DNA of 58,672 nucleotides, taken from a virus. The translations under genes were made by a program, and so were the position numbers. Where the stretch lies: the IMG/VR virus record IMGVR_UViG_3300008108_003686, positions 1 to 58,672 of that record; one strand, 5' to 3'. The notes beneath the pieces are model-generated. The model was not told where the DNA came from and made no database searches. It worked only from the letters and a program-made list of their open reading frames with translations. Of this stretch, positions 40,701 through 46,341 are shown piece by piece. The stretch's first letter is position 1, and every line of letters starts with the position of its first letter.

Positions 40701-42828
40701 CATAGCAGGATTCCCAGAAACTGGTATTGTTTATATAGACAATGAAATGATTTCTTATACAGGAATCGATCAAACTCTAAATACACTAACAGGATGTACT
40801 AGATCTGCTCAATTAGATTTATTCATAGCAGGTGCTAATAGAAACTTTACAGCAGGTGTGGCCGCAAACCATAGTGCCGGAACAGGTGTTATCTTGATGA
40901 ATAACACCACAACTCCACTAATTAGTCACTGGGGTAGTGCTTTCCTAACAGACGGATTGTTTGACTCGGATCGAGGATACATTTTTAACTATGCGTCTAC
41001 CGGTCTAAGTGTTAGCACAACCAAAGCCACTGCGTTCCTAATTCGTCTAGCACCTAGTGTTTCGAATGCGGTAGTAGGCGATCTTGGTGATAGAGAATTG
41101 TTAAACAGAGCCCAATTATTGTTGAAAGAAATTGCTGTTACATCAGATACAGGCACAGGCGGTATCATTGTTGAAGGGGTGTTGAATCCGCAGAACTATC
41201 CCGCAAACCCCAGCGACATTGTTTGGTCGGGGTTAACAGGTGTTGCCGCTGGCGGTCAACCTAGCTTTGCTCAAATTGCTCCTGGTGGTTCTGTAAACTG
41301 GGCGGGCGGTGTGGCTCAGCCTACTGCTACTGCTACCGCATTGAATACTGTAACTGCTAACGTAACGGTACCTAACAAGACAGCATTTAATAGAGCTAGC
41401 GGGTCTTCATTTGTATACGCAACACAGGCCAGCTGGAATACGTCAGGTGCCACTGCTGGATTCTCTATAGCAGCTTCGGACACCAAATTCCAAGCAGGTA
41501 CCACAGTATCTTCAGTAGCAACAAGTCCAAGTCCAGTAGCTACGACGTTGGGTGCGTTGACTTCTAGCATGCAGACGTTTTTTAGGGCAGTTAATACAAC
41601 TTTCCCACAAGGTAACGGTGTAACAGCTACATTATTTTTTAATAATCAAGGTTATGTGCCTTTCCCTGTTAATTCTAGAATTACGGTAACCGGTGTAAAC
41701 CCTAACGCATATAACGGAACGTATATTGTAACAGGGGCTGGCAACAACTTTGTTCAATACAATTCGACAGCAACCGGAGCTAATAACAACGGAACAATTT
41801 CTACCGCTTATGTCGCAGGCCAGACTACATTGAACATTACAGAAGCTAGCTGGAATAATATGACCAGCAACATAACACAAACTGGATTTAGTGTAACATC
41901 GGCATTCCCAGGAGGAACTACAGTATCAGCTGTTTCGGGTATACAAGGTACATCACCTAATAGATATTATACTGTAACAATGAGTCAAGGGTTAAGTTCT
42001 GATTTACCATTGTCGACTCAAACTATCAACACTGCGTTTGGCGGTTCTAGAACAACTACCAATAACCTGTTCTTTACAGCAGCCAGTTGGACAGCACTAC
42101 CAGTAGATGTTCCTGTGATAGGAACAGCAACTAACGACTCTGGCAAGTTTACTGGCGGAACAACAATAACTGGTATCAGCGGTTTACAGACATTTGGTGG
42201 TGTTGGATATTACTCCGTTGTTTTTGGTAATAACTGTATAGGTACACTAGCAGGCGGAACAACCGTGACCTTTGATACTATACCGTATTATACTTTGTTC
42301 TTGTCCAGAACTACAGCAGCGGCTGTAAATGCTAACGCAACTATTACATTATCGTTGGCACAAAATACCGCAGTAACCAACTTTGTATACTTCACACAGG
42401 CCAGTTGGGAAACCTTGGTATCAACTTATTCAGCAGGTGCTGGCACAGAAGTTTCTGATGCTAAATTTGCTGCGGGTACTCGCGTAGCCACAGTTAGCAC
42501 TCTACGAACATTTGGTGGTACTGGCTACTACTCTGTAACATTTACACAGACTTCTAATGCTGTGGTAGCAGGTGCTAGTACAATAACATTTAAATTTGGA
42601 CAACCTCCATACGCTCTTCCTGGAGAACAGGTATTTTCATTCATTAGCTTACCAGGAAGTTCGGACAGTTTGGATCTTTCGGAATTGAAAGAATTAACCA
42701 ATACTACCCTAGGTGGCAGAGGTACATTCCCAAATGGTCCAGACGTGTTGGCTATCAACATCTTTAAGGTGTCTGGGACAGCAGTTAACGCTAACATTAT
42801 TCTACGTTGGGGCGAAGCACAAGCCTAA
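34741..42828 (+). CDS. Giant modular virion protein (2695 aa)
   Basis: This is the largest gene; AAGGA overlaps the upstream stop six bases before the ATG. Residues ~98-640 contain five helical modules with the signature K-C-x-R-D-x-G-Y-x-x-D (near 98, 225, 329, 464, 628), the module also found twice in the 19319 product. Near 1190-1530 four copies of a beta module occur (SSATFDVTRTGTGFSSVI; GINGEFTITRTASGYTNII). Around 1640 is a landmark region RPFDGGVQLGTGGPQHG then KYIRYQSGKGVMY, followed by GVFDDQNGIFWEYDG. Both are familiar from giant structural proteins of marine T4-like phages. C-terminal repeats of an ASWxT type (FVYFTQASWETLV) lead to an end that finishes ILRWGEAQA. A baseplate-associated or fibre scaffold is inferred; no enzyme motif is seen. 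Confidence 0.85.
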   Translation: MAKKKIDNYTFRPGISFLGNLYPDEWQSFYDNVPFIKAELTAYLNYRIDIDTDVNLYPNAVRLLENNVNFIKEEATAWIATQVAGNFTGFVGYTYDVAKCKRDIGYVLAAYIHDIRYGGNEDTRSVVGKYWINTEPQVDGDRQAEVKTHEFIRDLITDYIFPRAAYTPLQLVAAMYTVAPSAETTAAARIDTLSAVTTTVIASGLSSMPAIAYKAATYENYTFNSEKCQRDLGYVLDAYLHDLRYGGNEQTRFTIQKYYDNGVLQVDGSGQAEVEGHEFIRNLIINNVMQNQAGTTLYPEAVRLLTLNKPYLQNEIVGWIANEVLDATKCERDIGYLIDGVKFDIALGTNYNALFLGLAEFNSIDNDFFVIDTIQRTKTTIAALPNVAASTAAVARNNAFFNEVVDIIENGRENANELVLAEPSNATVSRIAAKNQIVSNKNFLAAEVNAWVAEQYPNADHDPVKCARDVKYAIDAICYDILYGGNSATYDQARFFFYGFANATTGIDPTHRLQTVAAYVHLKQVIGQIVLNEFVTKTEGNTLTQNRTFPAANSADAVICQDLVQITATVVAATTQTQANTILSGIVRTTPSITFATAPLQTAFNAITTGKTSVINEVVVFKGYTYDSAKCVRDSGYVIDALIYDLENNGNEESRRIAQKYYIDGVFQVDGSRIPEIASYRFLQEVIVDYIFPRVNAPDYQIVYPQILTAPSAESGAYARITELTNVFINFLEDGPTSLPAVSPRTVPYQTVEEQIVDSSKAYDPEAGTVILTLSNNLVNIIEQGVSSLPAKESAGYGLIKFQGTIRLEDLLLITNTSKNVVIYNFSTNTAGGEIVSEFDGDDDFVAFKQVTDRVVHLRLNSDTSTMDETDELQIFVESAEMKVRPYDFGTDAIERHRVAAPQSMLDADFEYGLQPTKWQAIGIARGYPSVYEIPGSDFEVTAITSDASFPSNGVGASTITVTTAAPHNLSTGTPVTVAGLDTAISGISRAEGAFVIVTIPTPTTFTYFAKSRVGTTSGTSLKTTYTQIRKGGFYTGASIGLPTINLLSNGTSGTFVTQFDTPTATSKFAVASGTVPSIGSPMNAAVGIGFGSQVTAVVGSGGVIVTPTVLGDYAPTLLGLTTLTVASTSGIVIGLGANDQTGSSTFVESLAGTDVTFTRPFSGAIIGNTTTYTELTGTNEISIGSAATFNVVGNSAGYISVSVNTGGSDYQVGDVLRILGSDLSGTSPANDLLITVATVSSGSILTADVISGTSLMSSGNETISGINNSSYTATSPDSTLGSSATFDVTRTGTGFSSVINAGGTGYVKGTEFLILGTVFTNNTTPANDVTITATQTTSTFTGLLQDATSLSGSSAQFNITRIGAAYTSLVVAFAGSGYAGGEIITIYGTQLGGNTPSNDLQIQVDNIGGSGEIIAASLVSGLVANENAPGVISQISTAGTGDDRTTISNVPVVIVPGSGINGEFTITRTASGYTNIIVSDGGTAYLPGNRIRILGSNLGGANTTNDAIVSVTSVTPSTGAITAATVTGLGVAGINLQLYSSVTVSEFTTATITSGTGLGFGTLATLQIIFQEPHGIPPGGSFIVTVSSDNGSNNHSLANGSFSATQIPTRNTITFQARSPGIITGAPISGVIYPRPDSFFTHRPFDGGVQLGTGGPQHGVQAIRQSKKYIRYQSGKGVMYTTGALFAPSYDVLTILATDVEVGATIEVTLGDNDHGLQRGAVIRLSGVTTGGYDGDYTVDEIVSERTFRIIATKRVGTRKPTLSFNCQISTLRWKGAVVRAGVFDDQNGIFWEYDGQTLWAVQRTSTKQLAGTISVNSGSNRVTGLNSRFRDQIKAGDAVTIRGMTHIVTHVDSQTSMTVNPDFRGVNNVSNAKMSLVSEVRVQQSDFNKDRLNGTGPSGYDLDITKMQMIGIQYSWYGAGFIDFMLRGSDGNYVFAHRMRNSNINTEAYMRTGNLPVRYEVSNYGSNSSLVSDITNTSTVVPVASIAGFPETGIVYIDNEMISYTGIDQTLNTLTGCTRSAQLDLFIAGANRNFTAGVAANHSAGTGVILMNNTTTPLISHWGSAFLTDGLFDSDRGYIFNYASTGLSVSTTKATAFLIRLAPSVSNAVVGDLGDRELLNRAQLLLKEIAVTSDTGTGGIIVEGVLNPQNYPANPSDIVWSGLTGVAAGGQPSFAQIAPGGSVNWAGGVAQPTATATALNTVTANVTVPNKTAFNRASGSSFVYATQASWNTSGATAGFSIAASDTKFQAGTTVSSVATSPSPVATTLGALTSSMQTFFRAVNTTFPQGNGVTATLFFNNQGYVPFPVNSRITVTGVNPNAYNGTYIVTGAGNNFVQYNSTATGANNNGTISTAYVAGQTTLNITEASWNNMTSNITQTGFSVTSAFPGGTTVSAVSGIQGTSPNRYYTVTMSQGLSSDLPLSTQTINTAFGGSRTTTNNLFFTAASWTALPVDVPVIGTATNDSGKFTGGTTITGISGLQTFGGVGYYSVVFGNNCIGTLAGGTTVTFDTIPYYTLFLSRTTAAAVNANATITLSLAQNTAVTNFVYFTQASWETLVSTYSAGAGTEVSDAKFAAGTRVATVSTLRTFGGTGYYSVTFTQTSNAVVAGASTITFKFGQPPYALPGEQVFSFISLPGSSDSLDLSELKELTNTTLGGRGTFPNGPDVLAINIFKVSGTAVNANIILRWGEAQA

Positions 42829-42832
42829 AAGG

Positions 42833-42860
42833 TTGACAAAGAGACTCTTTGCTGTATAAT
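42833..42860 (+). promoter_or_regulatory. Strong sigma70-type promoter of the heptose operon
   Basis: TTGACA (42833-42838), a 16-base spacer, then TATAAT (42855-42860): both hexamers match consensus exactly. The standard +1 falls on 42867, the A of the hldC-like ATG, so the transcript would be leaderless. Confidence 0.85.
42837..42851. promoter_or_regulatory. 15-bp palindrome in the promoter spacer, possible operator
   Basis: CAAAGAGACTCTTTG is a perfect odd palindrome centred on 42844 between the -35 and -10 boxes. The position fits a repressor site. This is inferred from sequence only. Confidence 0.4.
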
Positions 42861-42866
42861 TACAGC

Positions 42867-43262
42867 ATGAGTCTGATTTTTGTTAACGGTTCTTTTGATA
42901 TATTACATCCGGGACATATAGATCTTCTAAACTATGCTAAAAGTTTAGGAGATCATCTTATGGTTGGCATTGATTCAGACGATCGTGTCCGCCGCCTAAA
43001 AGGGTCTTCTCGACCAATCAACAATCAACGATATCGAGCATACATGCTCAAAAATCTAAAAGCAGTTGACGAAGTTGTGATATTCGACACTGATTTGGAA
43101 CTCATAAATCTTGTTGCGGCCTGCGACACTATGGTTAAGGGCAGCGATTACATGGGCAAACCTATTGTAGGCCAAGAAGTTTGCGACGAAATTATATTTT
43201 TTGATAGAATAGATGGACACTCAACAACTAAAATCATTCAAGATATTGCTGATAGGCGATAA
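42867..43262 (+). CDS. hldC: D-glycero-beta-D-manno-heptose-1-phosphate adenylyltransferase (HldC type)
   Basis: This 131-residue protein corresponds to the nucleotidyltransferase half of HldE. It has the cytidylyltransferase-family signature GSFDILHPGH (HxGH) near residues 9-18, SDDRVRRLKGSSRPINNQR near 35-53, VKGSDYMGKPIVGQE near 91-105 and the terminal GHSTTKIIQDI that typifies HldE. The family transfers AMP from ATP to heptose-1-phosphate. I take the ATG at 42867, because the upstream in-frame TTG (42849) lies inside the promoter and HldC/HldE domains begin just before the GSFD motif. No ribosome site fits; the mRNA is predicted leaderless. The kinase gene overlaps its 3' end by 50 bases. 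Confidence 0.88.
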   Translation: MSLIFVNGSFDILHPGHIDLLNYAKSLGDHLMVGIDSDDRVRRLKGSSRPINNQRYRAYMLKNLKAVDEVVIFDTDLELINLVAACDTMVKGSDYMGKPIVGQEVCDEIIFFDRIDGHSTTKIIQDIADRR

Positions 43263-43962
43263 CTGTCTAGACGTATATAGATACGGAACTGTGGACAGAA
43301 TTAGTCCCGAAGCTCCTGTGCCAGTGTTTAAGTTTAGTCACGAAGAAACTAAACCAGGAATGGCAGGAAATGTGGCACGTAATTTAGAAGCACTAGGGTG
43401 TAAAATTAATTACCTTCACGGAGAAACTGGTACAAAAACTAGATTAATTGACCTCCGTAGTAAACAACACATAATAAGAATAGACGACGATGTTGTATCA
43501 ACGCCTTTAGAGTTTGAGACAGCCATTCCTCCTGTATACGATGCTATTGTTGTTAGCGATTACAACAAGGGAACAGTAAGTTATAAGCTAATAGAGGAAC
43601 TAATTGAAACTAAAATTCCTGTATTTGTAGATACAAAGAAAACAGACTTAGAACGATTACAAGGAGCCTGGGTAAAGATCAACGAATCCGAATACAGCAA
43701 AGTTAAAAGCGAGTGTACTGGATTAATAGTAACACTGGGGGATAAAGGAGCAACAGCTATACATCATGATATTAATCATCCAGCACCGGCTGTAGAAGTC
43801 AGTGATGTGTGCGGTGCTGGAGATACTTTTTTAGCTGCCCTAGCATACAAATGGTGTGATACAAAAAATATCAATGACGCTATAAAGTTTGCCGTTAAGG
43901 CCGCTAGTATTACTGTTCAACATTTGGGAAATTACGCACCTACATTAGAGGAAATAAAATGA
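43213..43962 (+). CDS. hldA: Heptose-phosphate kinase, PfkB family (HldA / HldE N-domain type)
   Basis: This 249-residue protein shows the HldE kinase landmarks: KILLIGDNCLDVYRYG, RISPEAPVPVFKF (near-identical in HldE), GMAGNVARNLEALG, VSDYNKGTVS and the PfkB signature CGAGDTFLAAL with the catalytic Asp. The family phosphorylates heptose-7-phosphate at C1. It is about 70 residues shorter than the E. coli kinase domain (~318), mostly in the middle, and the lid region may be reduced. The ATG at 43213 puts 50 bases of overlap with the nucleotidyltransferase gene. In E. coli one HldE polypeptide carries kinase then transferase; here they are split and in reversed order. The next gene overlaps by ATGA. 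Confidence 0.88.
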   Translation: MDTQQLKSFKILLIGDNCLDVYRYGTVDRISPEAPVPVFKFSHEETKPGMAGNVARNLEALGCKINYLHGETGTKTRLIDLRSKQHIIRIDDDVVSTPLEFETAIPPVYDAIVVSDYNKGTVSYKLIEELIETKIPVFVDTKKTDLERLQGAWVKINESEYSKVKSECTGLIVTLGDKGATAIHHDINHPAPAVEVSDVCGAGDTFLAALAYKWCDTKNINDAIKFAVKAASITVQHLGNYAPTLEEIK

Positions 43963-44336
43963 CAGAAAGATTAACTGGAAAAGTAAACAAGGGTTGGGGT
44001 TTTGAAATTATATGGGCCACCAACGATTACTATTGCGGAAAAATATTAGTGTTTGAAAAAGCAGGAAATAAATTTTCTATGCACTTTCATAATAAAAAAG
44101 ATGAAACTTGGTTTGTAAATTCAGGCAAATTTAAATTGCGTTGGATTGATACTAAAGATGCCAAGATATATGAGCAAGAATTAAACGAAGGAGACACGTG
44201 GCATAATCCTCCGTTACAACCTCATCAGCTAGAAGCAATGACAGACGGTGCTATGGTATTTGAAGTCAGTACCGCTGATTCTGTAGAAGACAATTACAGA
44301 CTTGCTCCTGGTGATAGTCAAAAGAAAGCAGAGTAA
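43959..44336 (+). CDS. Sugar-type cupin (mannose-6-phosphate isomerase-like)
   Basis: This is a 125-residue single-domain cupin. The opening (GKVNKGWGFEIIWATNDYYC) resembles the W-G-x-E start of type II phosphomannose isomerase C-domains. Cupin metal ligands appear in motif 1 (FSMHFHNKKDETWFV, with His, His and Glu) and motif 2 (GDTWHNPPLQPHQLEA). The end, VEDNYRLAPGD, recalls the ED-x-x-R ending of that family. It is translationally coupled in a heptose operon, so a sugar-phosphate isomerase or epimerase step is likely. Filling the place of GmhA (sedoheptulose-7-phosphate isomerase) is possible but speculative. It overlaps both neighbours by 4 and 1 bases. Confidence 0.72.
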   Translation: MTERLTGKVNKGWGFEIIWATNDYYCGKILVFEKAGNKFSMHFHNKKDETWFVNSGKFKLRWIDTKDAKIYEQELNEGDTWHNPPLQPHQLEAMTDGAMVFEVSTADSVEDNYRLAPGDSQKKAE

Positions 44337-44824
44337 TGAATATCTATCTAGACATGGACGATGTAGTAGCAGATTGGTTTGGCTACGCTAGAGAATATCT
44401 CAATGAACCGTTATTCAAAGACGGCGATATACTACCAGACACGACTTGGCAAAAATTAAAAAATGATCAGCGTATGTATAGTAAGTTGCCAGTGAAAGAA
44501 GGAGCATACGAGTTAGTTGAGTGGTGTAGAAATTATAGACATAATAACAACGCAGGATTATATTTCTTAAGTGCTATCCCTAAAGGCAACGATATGCCGT
44601 GGGCACCACAAGATAAAGTATTCTGGGCACACAAACATTTTCCAGATATACCTGTATTTCTTGGGCCGTATAGTTTTGATAAATGGGTCCGTTGTTCGCC
44701 AGGCGATATCTTAATAGACGATCGCAAATCTAACTGCGAGGACTGGGACCGTGCTGGCGGAAGGTCGCACATTTATTGTAGTTGGTTAGAATGTAAACAA
44801 TGGTTGGAGACTACATTAGTATGA
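44336..44824 (+). CDS. HAD-family phosphatase, 5'-nucleotidase (NT5C)-like
   Basis: This 162-residue protein has HAD motif I at the N-terminus (YLDMDDVVADW; nucleophile Asp and general acid Asp two residues on), a motif II region FLSAIPKGND and motif IV near GDILIDDRKSNCEDW. The layout resembles the small 5'(3')-deoxyribonucleotidase/NT5C group. It does not carry the D-R-D-G-x-I-N start of GmhB, the usual heptose-bisphosphate phosphatase. Because it is coupled inside the heptose operon (TAATG with the cupin, ATGA with hldD), it may nevertheless remove the C7 phosphate in that pathway. The alternative is a nucleotide phosphatase carried along in the operon. Confidence 0.75.
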   Translation: MNIYLDMDDVVADWFGYAREYLNEPLFKDGDILPDTTWQKLKNDQRMYSKLPVKEGAYELVEWCRNYRHNNNAGLYFLSAIPKGNDMPWAPQDKVFWAHKHFPDIPVFLGPYSFDKWVRCSPGDILIDDRKSNCEDWDRAGGRSHIYCSWLECKQWLETTLV

Positions 44825-45711
44825 TTATAGTCACAGGCGGTGCTGGATTAATAGGTTCTAATATAGTTAAAGGCCTAAATGGTCGGTCCATTAGTGATAT
44901 TTTAATTGTTGATGATATAAACAAAGACAAAGAAAACAATCTTAGGGATTTAAAATTTTCAGAAATTATATCTCCACAGGATTTTTATGGCATTTGGAAT
45001 CATTGGTTAAAAGTTGATGTTGTATTTCACGAAGGTGCGATATCATCAACTACTGAACGAGATCAAAATAAAATTGATCAATACAATCTACAGCCTAGTT
45101 ATTGGCTTGTTGACCAAGCTGTAAGAAATAATTTTGTTTTATCATACGCTAGTTCGGCATCAGTCTACGGTGATAGCAACACATTTGTAGAATCACAGCC
45201 TCTTAACCCTAGGTCATTGTATGCTACTAGTAAGATGTTAGTTGATCAATATGTGTATTCTACGTTATTAGATTATCCCAATGCTAACATACAAGGTTGG
45301 AGATATTTTAATGTCTATGGAAAAAATGAAATTCACAAGAAAGATCAAGCAAGCCCTATTACTAAATTTAGTCAACAGGCCTTAGACACGGGAAAGATAC
45401 AAATTTTTAAAAACAGTGAAAATTTTCAAAGAGACTTTATCTGTGTTGACGATATAGTAAACATAAAATTAACAGCTTCAAATAAAAATTTTAATGGAAT
45501 CTTTAATTTAGGAACAGGAACTGCTGTGTCTTTCCGTGAAGTAGCTGATTTAATATCAAAAAAATATTCAGCTGCGATTGAAGAAATTGAATTTCCTACA
45601 GATTTAATAAATCAATATCAGAGATATACCTGCTCTGATAACACAAAATTAATTGAAAAAATAGGAGACTATAAATTTATGTCTGTCGAGTCTTTTCTTT
45701 CAACAATATAA
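44821..45711 (+). CDS. hldD: ADP-L-glycero-D-manno-heptose 6-epimerase (HldD)
   Basis: This 296-residue protein (E. coli HldD is 310) is recognisable along its whole length: MIIVTGGAGLIGSNIVKGLN with the Rossmann G-x-x-G-x-x-G, FHEGAISSTTE near 69-79, YASSASVYGD near 109, the catalytic YATSK (Tyr134, Lys138), WRYFNVYGKNEIHKKDQAS carrying the second catalytic Lys region, RDFICVDDIV and GIFNLGTGTAVSFREVADLI. I use the ATG at 44821, where HldD proteins begin. It converts ADP-D,D-heptose to ADP-L,D-heptose with NADP. The 3' half is AT-rich (28% G+C by hand count at 45421-45600), hinting at separate origin. Its 3' end overlaps the convergent minus-strand operon by 35 bases, and no terminator is seen. 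Confidence 0.93.
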   Translation: MIIVTGGAGLIGSNIVKGLNGRSISDILIVDDINKDKENNLRDLKFSEIISPQDFYGIWNHWLKVDVVFHEGAISSTTERDQNKIDQYNLQPSYWLVDQAVRNNFVLSYASSASVYGDSNTFVESQPLNPRSLYATSKMLVDQYVYSTLLDYPNANIQGWRYFNVYGKNEIHKKDQASPITKFSQQALDTGKIQIFKNSENFQRDFICVDDIVNIKLTASNKNFNGIFNLGTGTAVSFREVADLISKKYSAAIEEIEFPTDLINQYQRYTCSDNTKLIEKIGDYKFMSVESFLSTI

Positions 45712-45943
45712 TTTTCTTTTCTAATTCTATTCTAATGTTTTTTAATCGAGCTCGTTCCTCACTCAATCTAGTACCATTAGATATTAATTCAAAAGATTCT
45801 GAGATAGCATCGATATTTTTAGCTTGAGATAAAAATCTTTTATACAGTTTTTCTAATTCTAAACTTTTAGTTTCTTTTATAAAAGTTTCGTAACGTTTAC
45901 AGTCTGATATAAAATTTTTATTTTTAGTAATAGATAATTTCAT
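45677..45943 (-). CDS. Small Lys/Glu-rich helical protein of unknown function (88 aa)
   Basis: The ATG overlaps the stop of the Nudix-like gene by ATGA, which supports translation. The sequence is charged and helical throughout (YETFIKETKSLELEKLYKRF, ARLKNIRIELEKKIILLKEK), fitting a coiled coil. No family is recognised. It is the last gene of the minus-strand operon 14-15-Nudix-this gene, and its end overlaps hldD by 35 bases on the opposite strand. Confidence 0.6.
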   Translation of the reverse strand: MKLSITKNKNFISDCKRYETFIKETKSLELEKLYKRFLSQAKNIDAISESFELISNGTRLSEERARLKNIRIELEKKIILLKEKTRQT

Positions 45944-46341
45944 AACGAAGTCCCCATTAGTAATATAGTATCAATTTTAGTTTTGATAATTTTATTTGTG
46001 AGGGTATTTTTTAATCCAGTATGTACACCTTTTGGTAGCACATCGATCATAGTCCAACAAAAAGTTTGATTGTTTGATGGGACAAATTCTTGTTCAACTA
46101 AACAAATATAAGTGGAAAATTCAAAACCGCTATCTTGACTTAGATATAATTCAACCGGCACTAATCTAGCTTCTTGCCCATAATATTCTTGGATAATAGA
46201 TTGAGCATCTTCAACAACAGATTTATCTCTAGGAAAACTTGGAACAGTCCATTTGAGATCTTCTAGAATCATTAGTACTCTAGAAGTTTTTTTAGATATG
46301 AAAAGTATACCGGCATGTTTCTGCATGCCTTTATATATCAT
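45940..46341 (-). CDS. Degenerate Nudix-like protein (133 aa)
   Basis: The Nudix fold pattern is visible: AGILFISKKTSRVLMI (first strands), WTVPSFPRDKSVVEDAQSII (lead-in and Nudix helix), QEYYGQEA, then YLSQDSGFEFSTYICLVEQE. The Nudix box G-x5-E-x7-R-E-U-x-E-E-x-G-U is incomplete. The R-E pair is replaced by S-I and only one of the later two Glu survives, so hydrolase activity is doubtful. It is ATGA-coupled to the gene 15 homologue upstream and to the small helical gene downstream. A structural or regulatory role, or a hydrolase with altered metal ligands, are both possible. Confidence 0.65.
   Translation of the reverse strand: MIYKGMQKHAGILFISKKTSRVLMILEDLKWTVPSFPRDKSVVEDAQSIIQEYYGQEARLVPVELYLSQDSGFEFSTYICLVEQEFVPSNNQTFCWTMIDVLPKGVHTGLKNTLTNKIIKTKIDTILLMGTSL

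Noticed and set aside
42849-42866. TTG at 42849 as start of the nucleotidyltransferase
   Set aside because: It lies between the -35 and -10 boxes and would be upstream of the predicted +1; the protein family starts at the ATG at 42867.
44800-44820. In-frame start at 44800 for hldD
   Set aside because: HldD proteins begin with M-I-I-V-T-G-G; the ATG at 44821 gives that start with an ATGA overlap.
44336-44824. HAD protein as a GmhB orthologue
   Set aside because: It lacks the D-R-D-G-x-I-N start and the Cys zinc loop of GmhB; it is called NT5C-like, with the heptose role left as a hypothesis.
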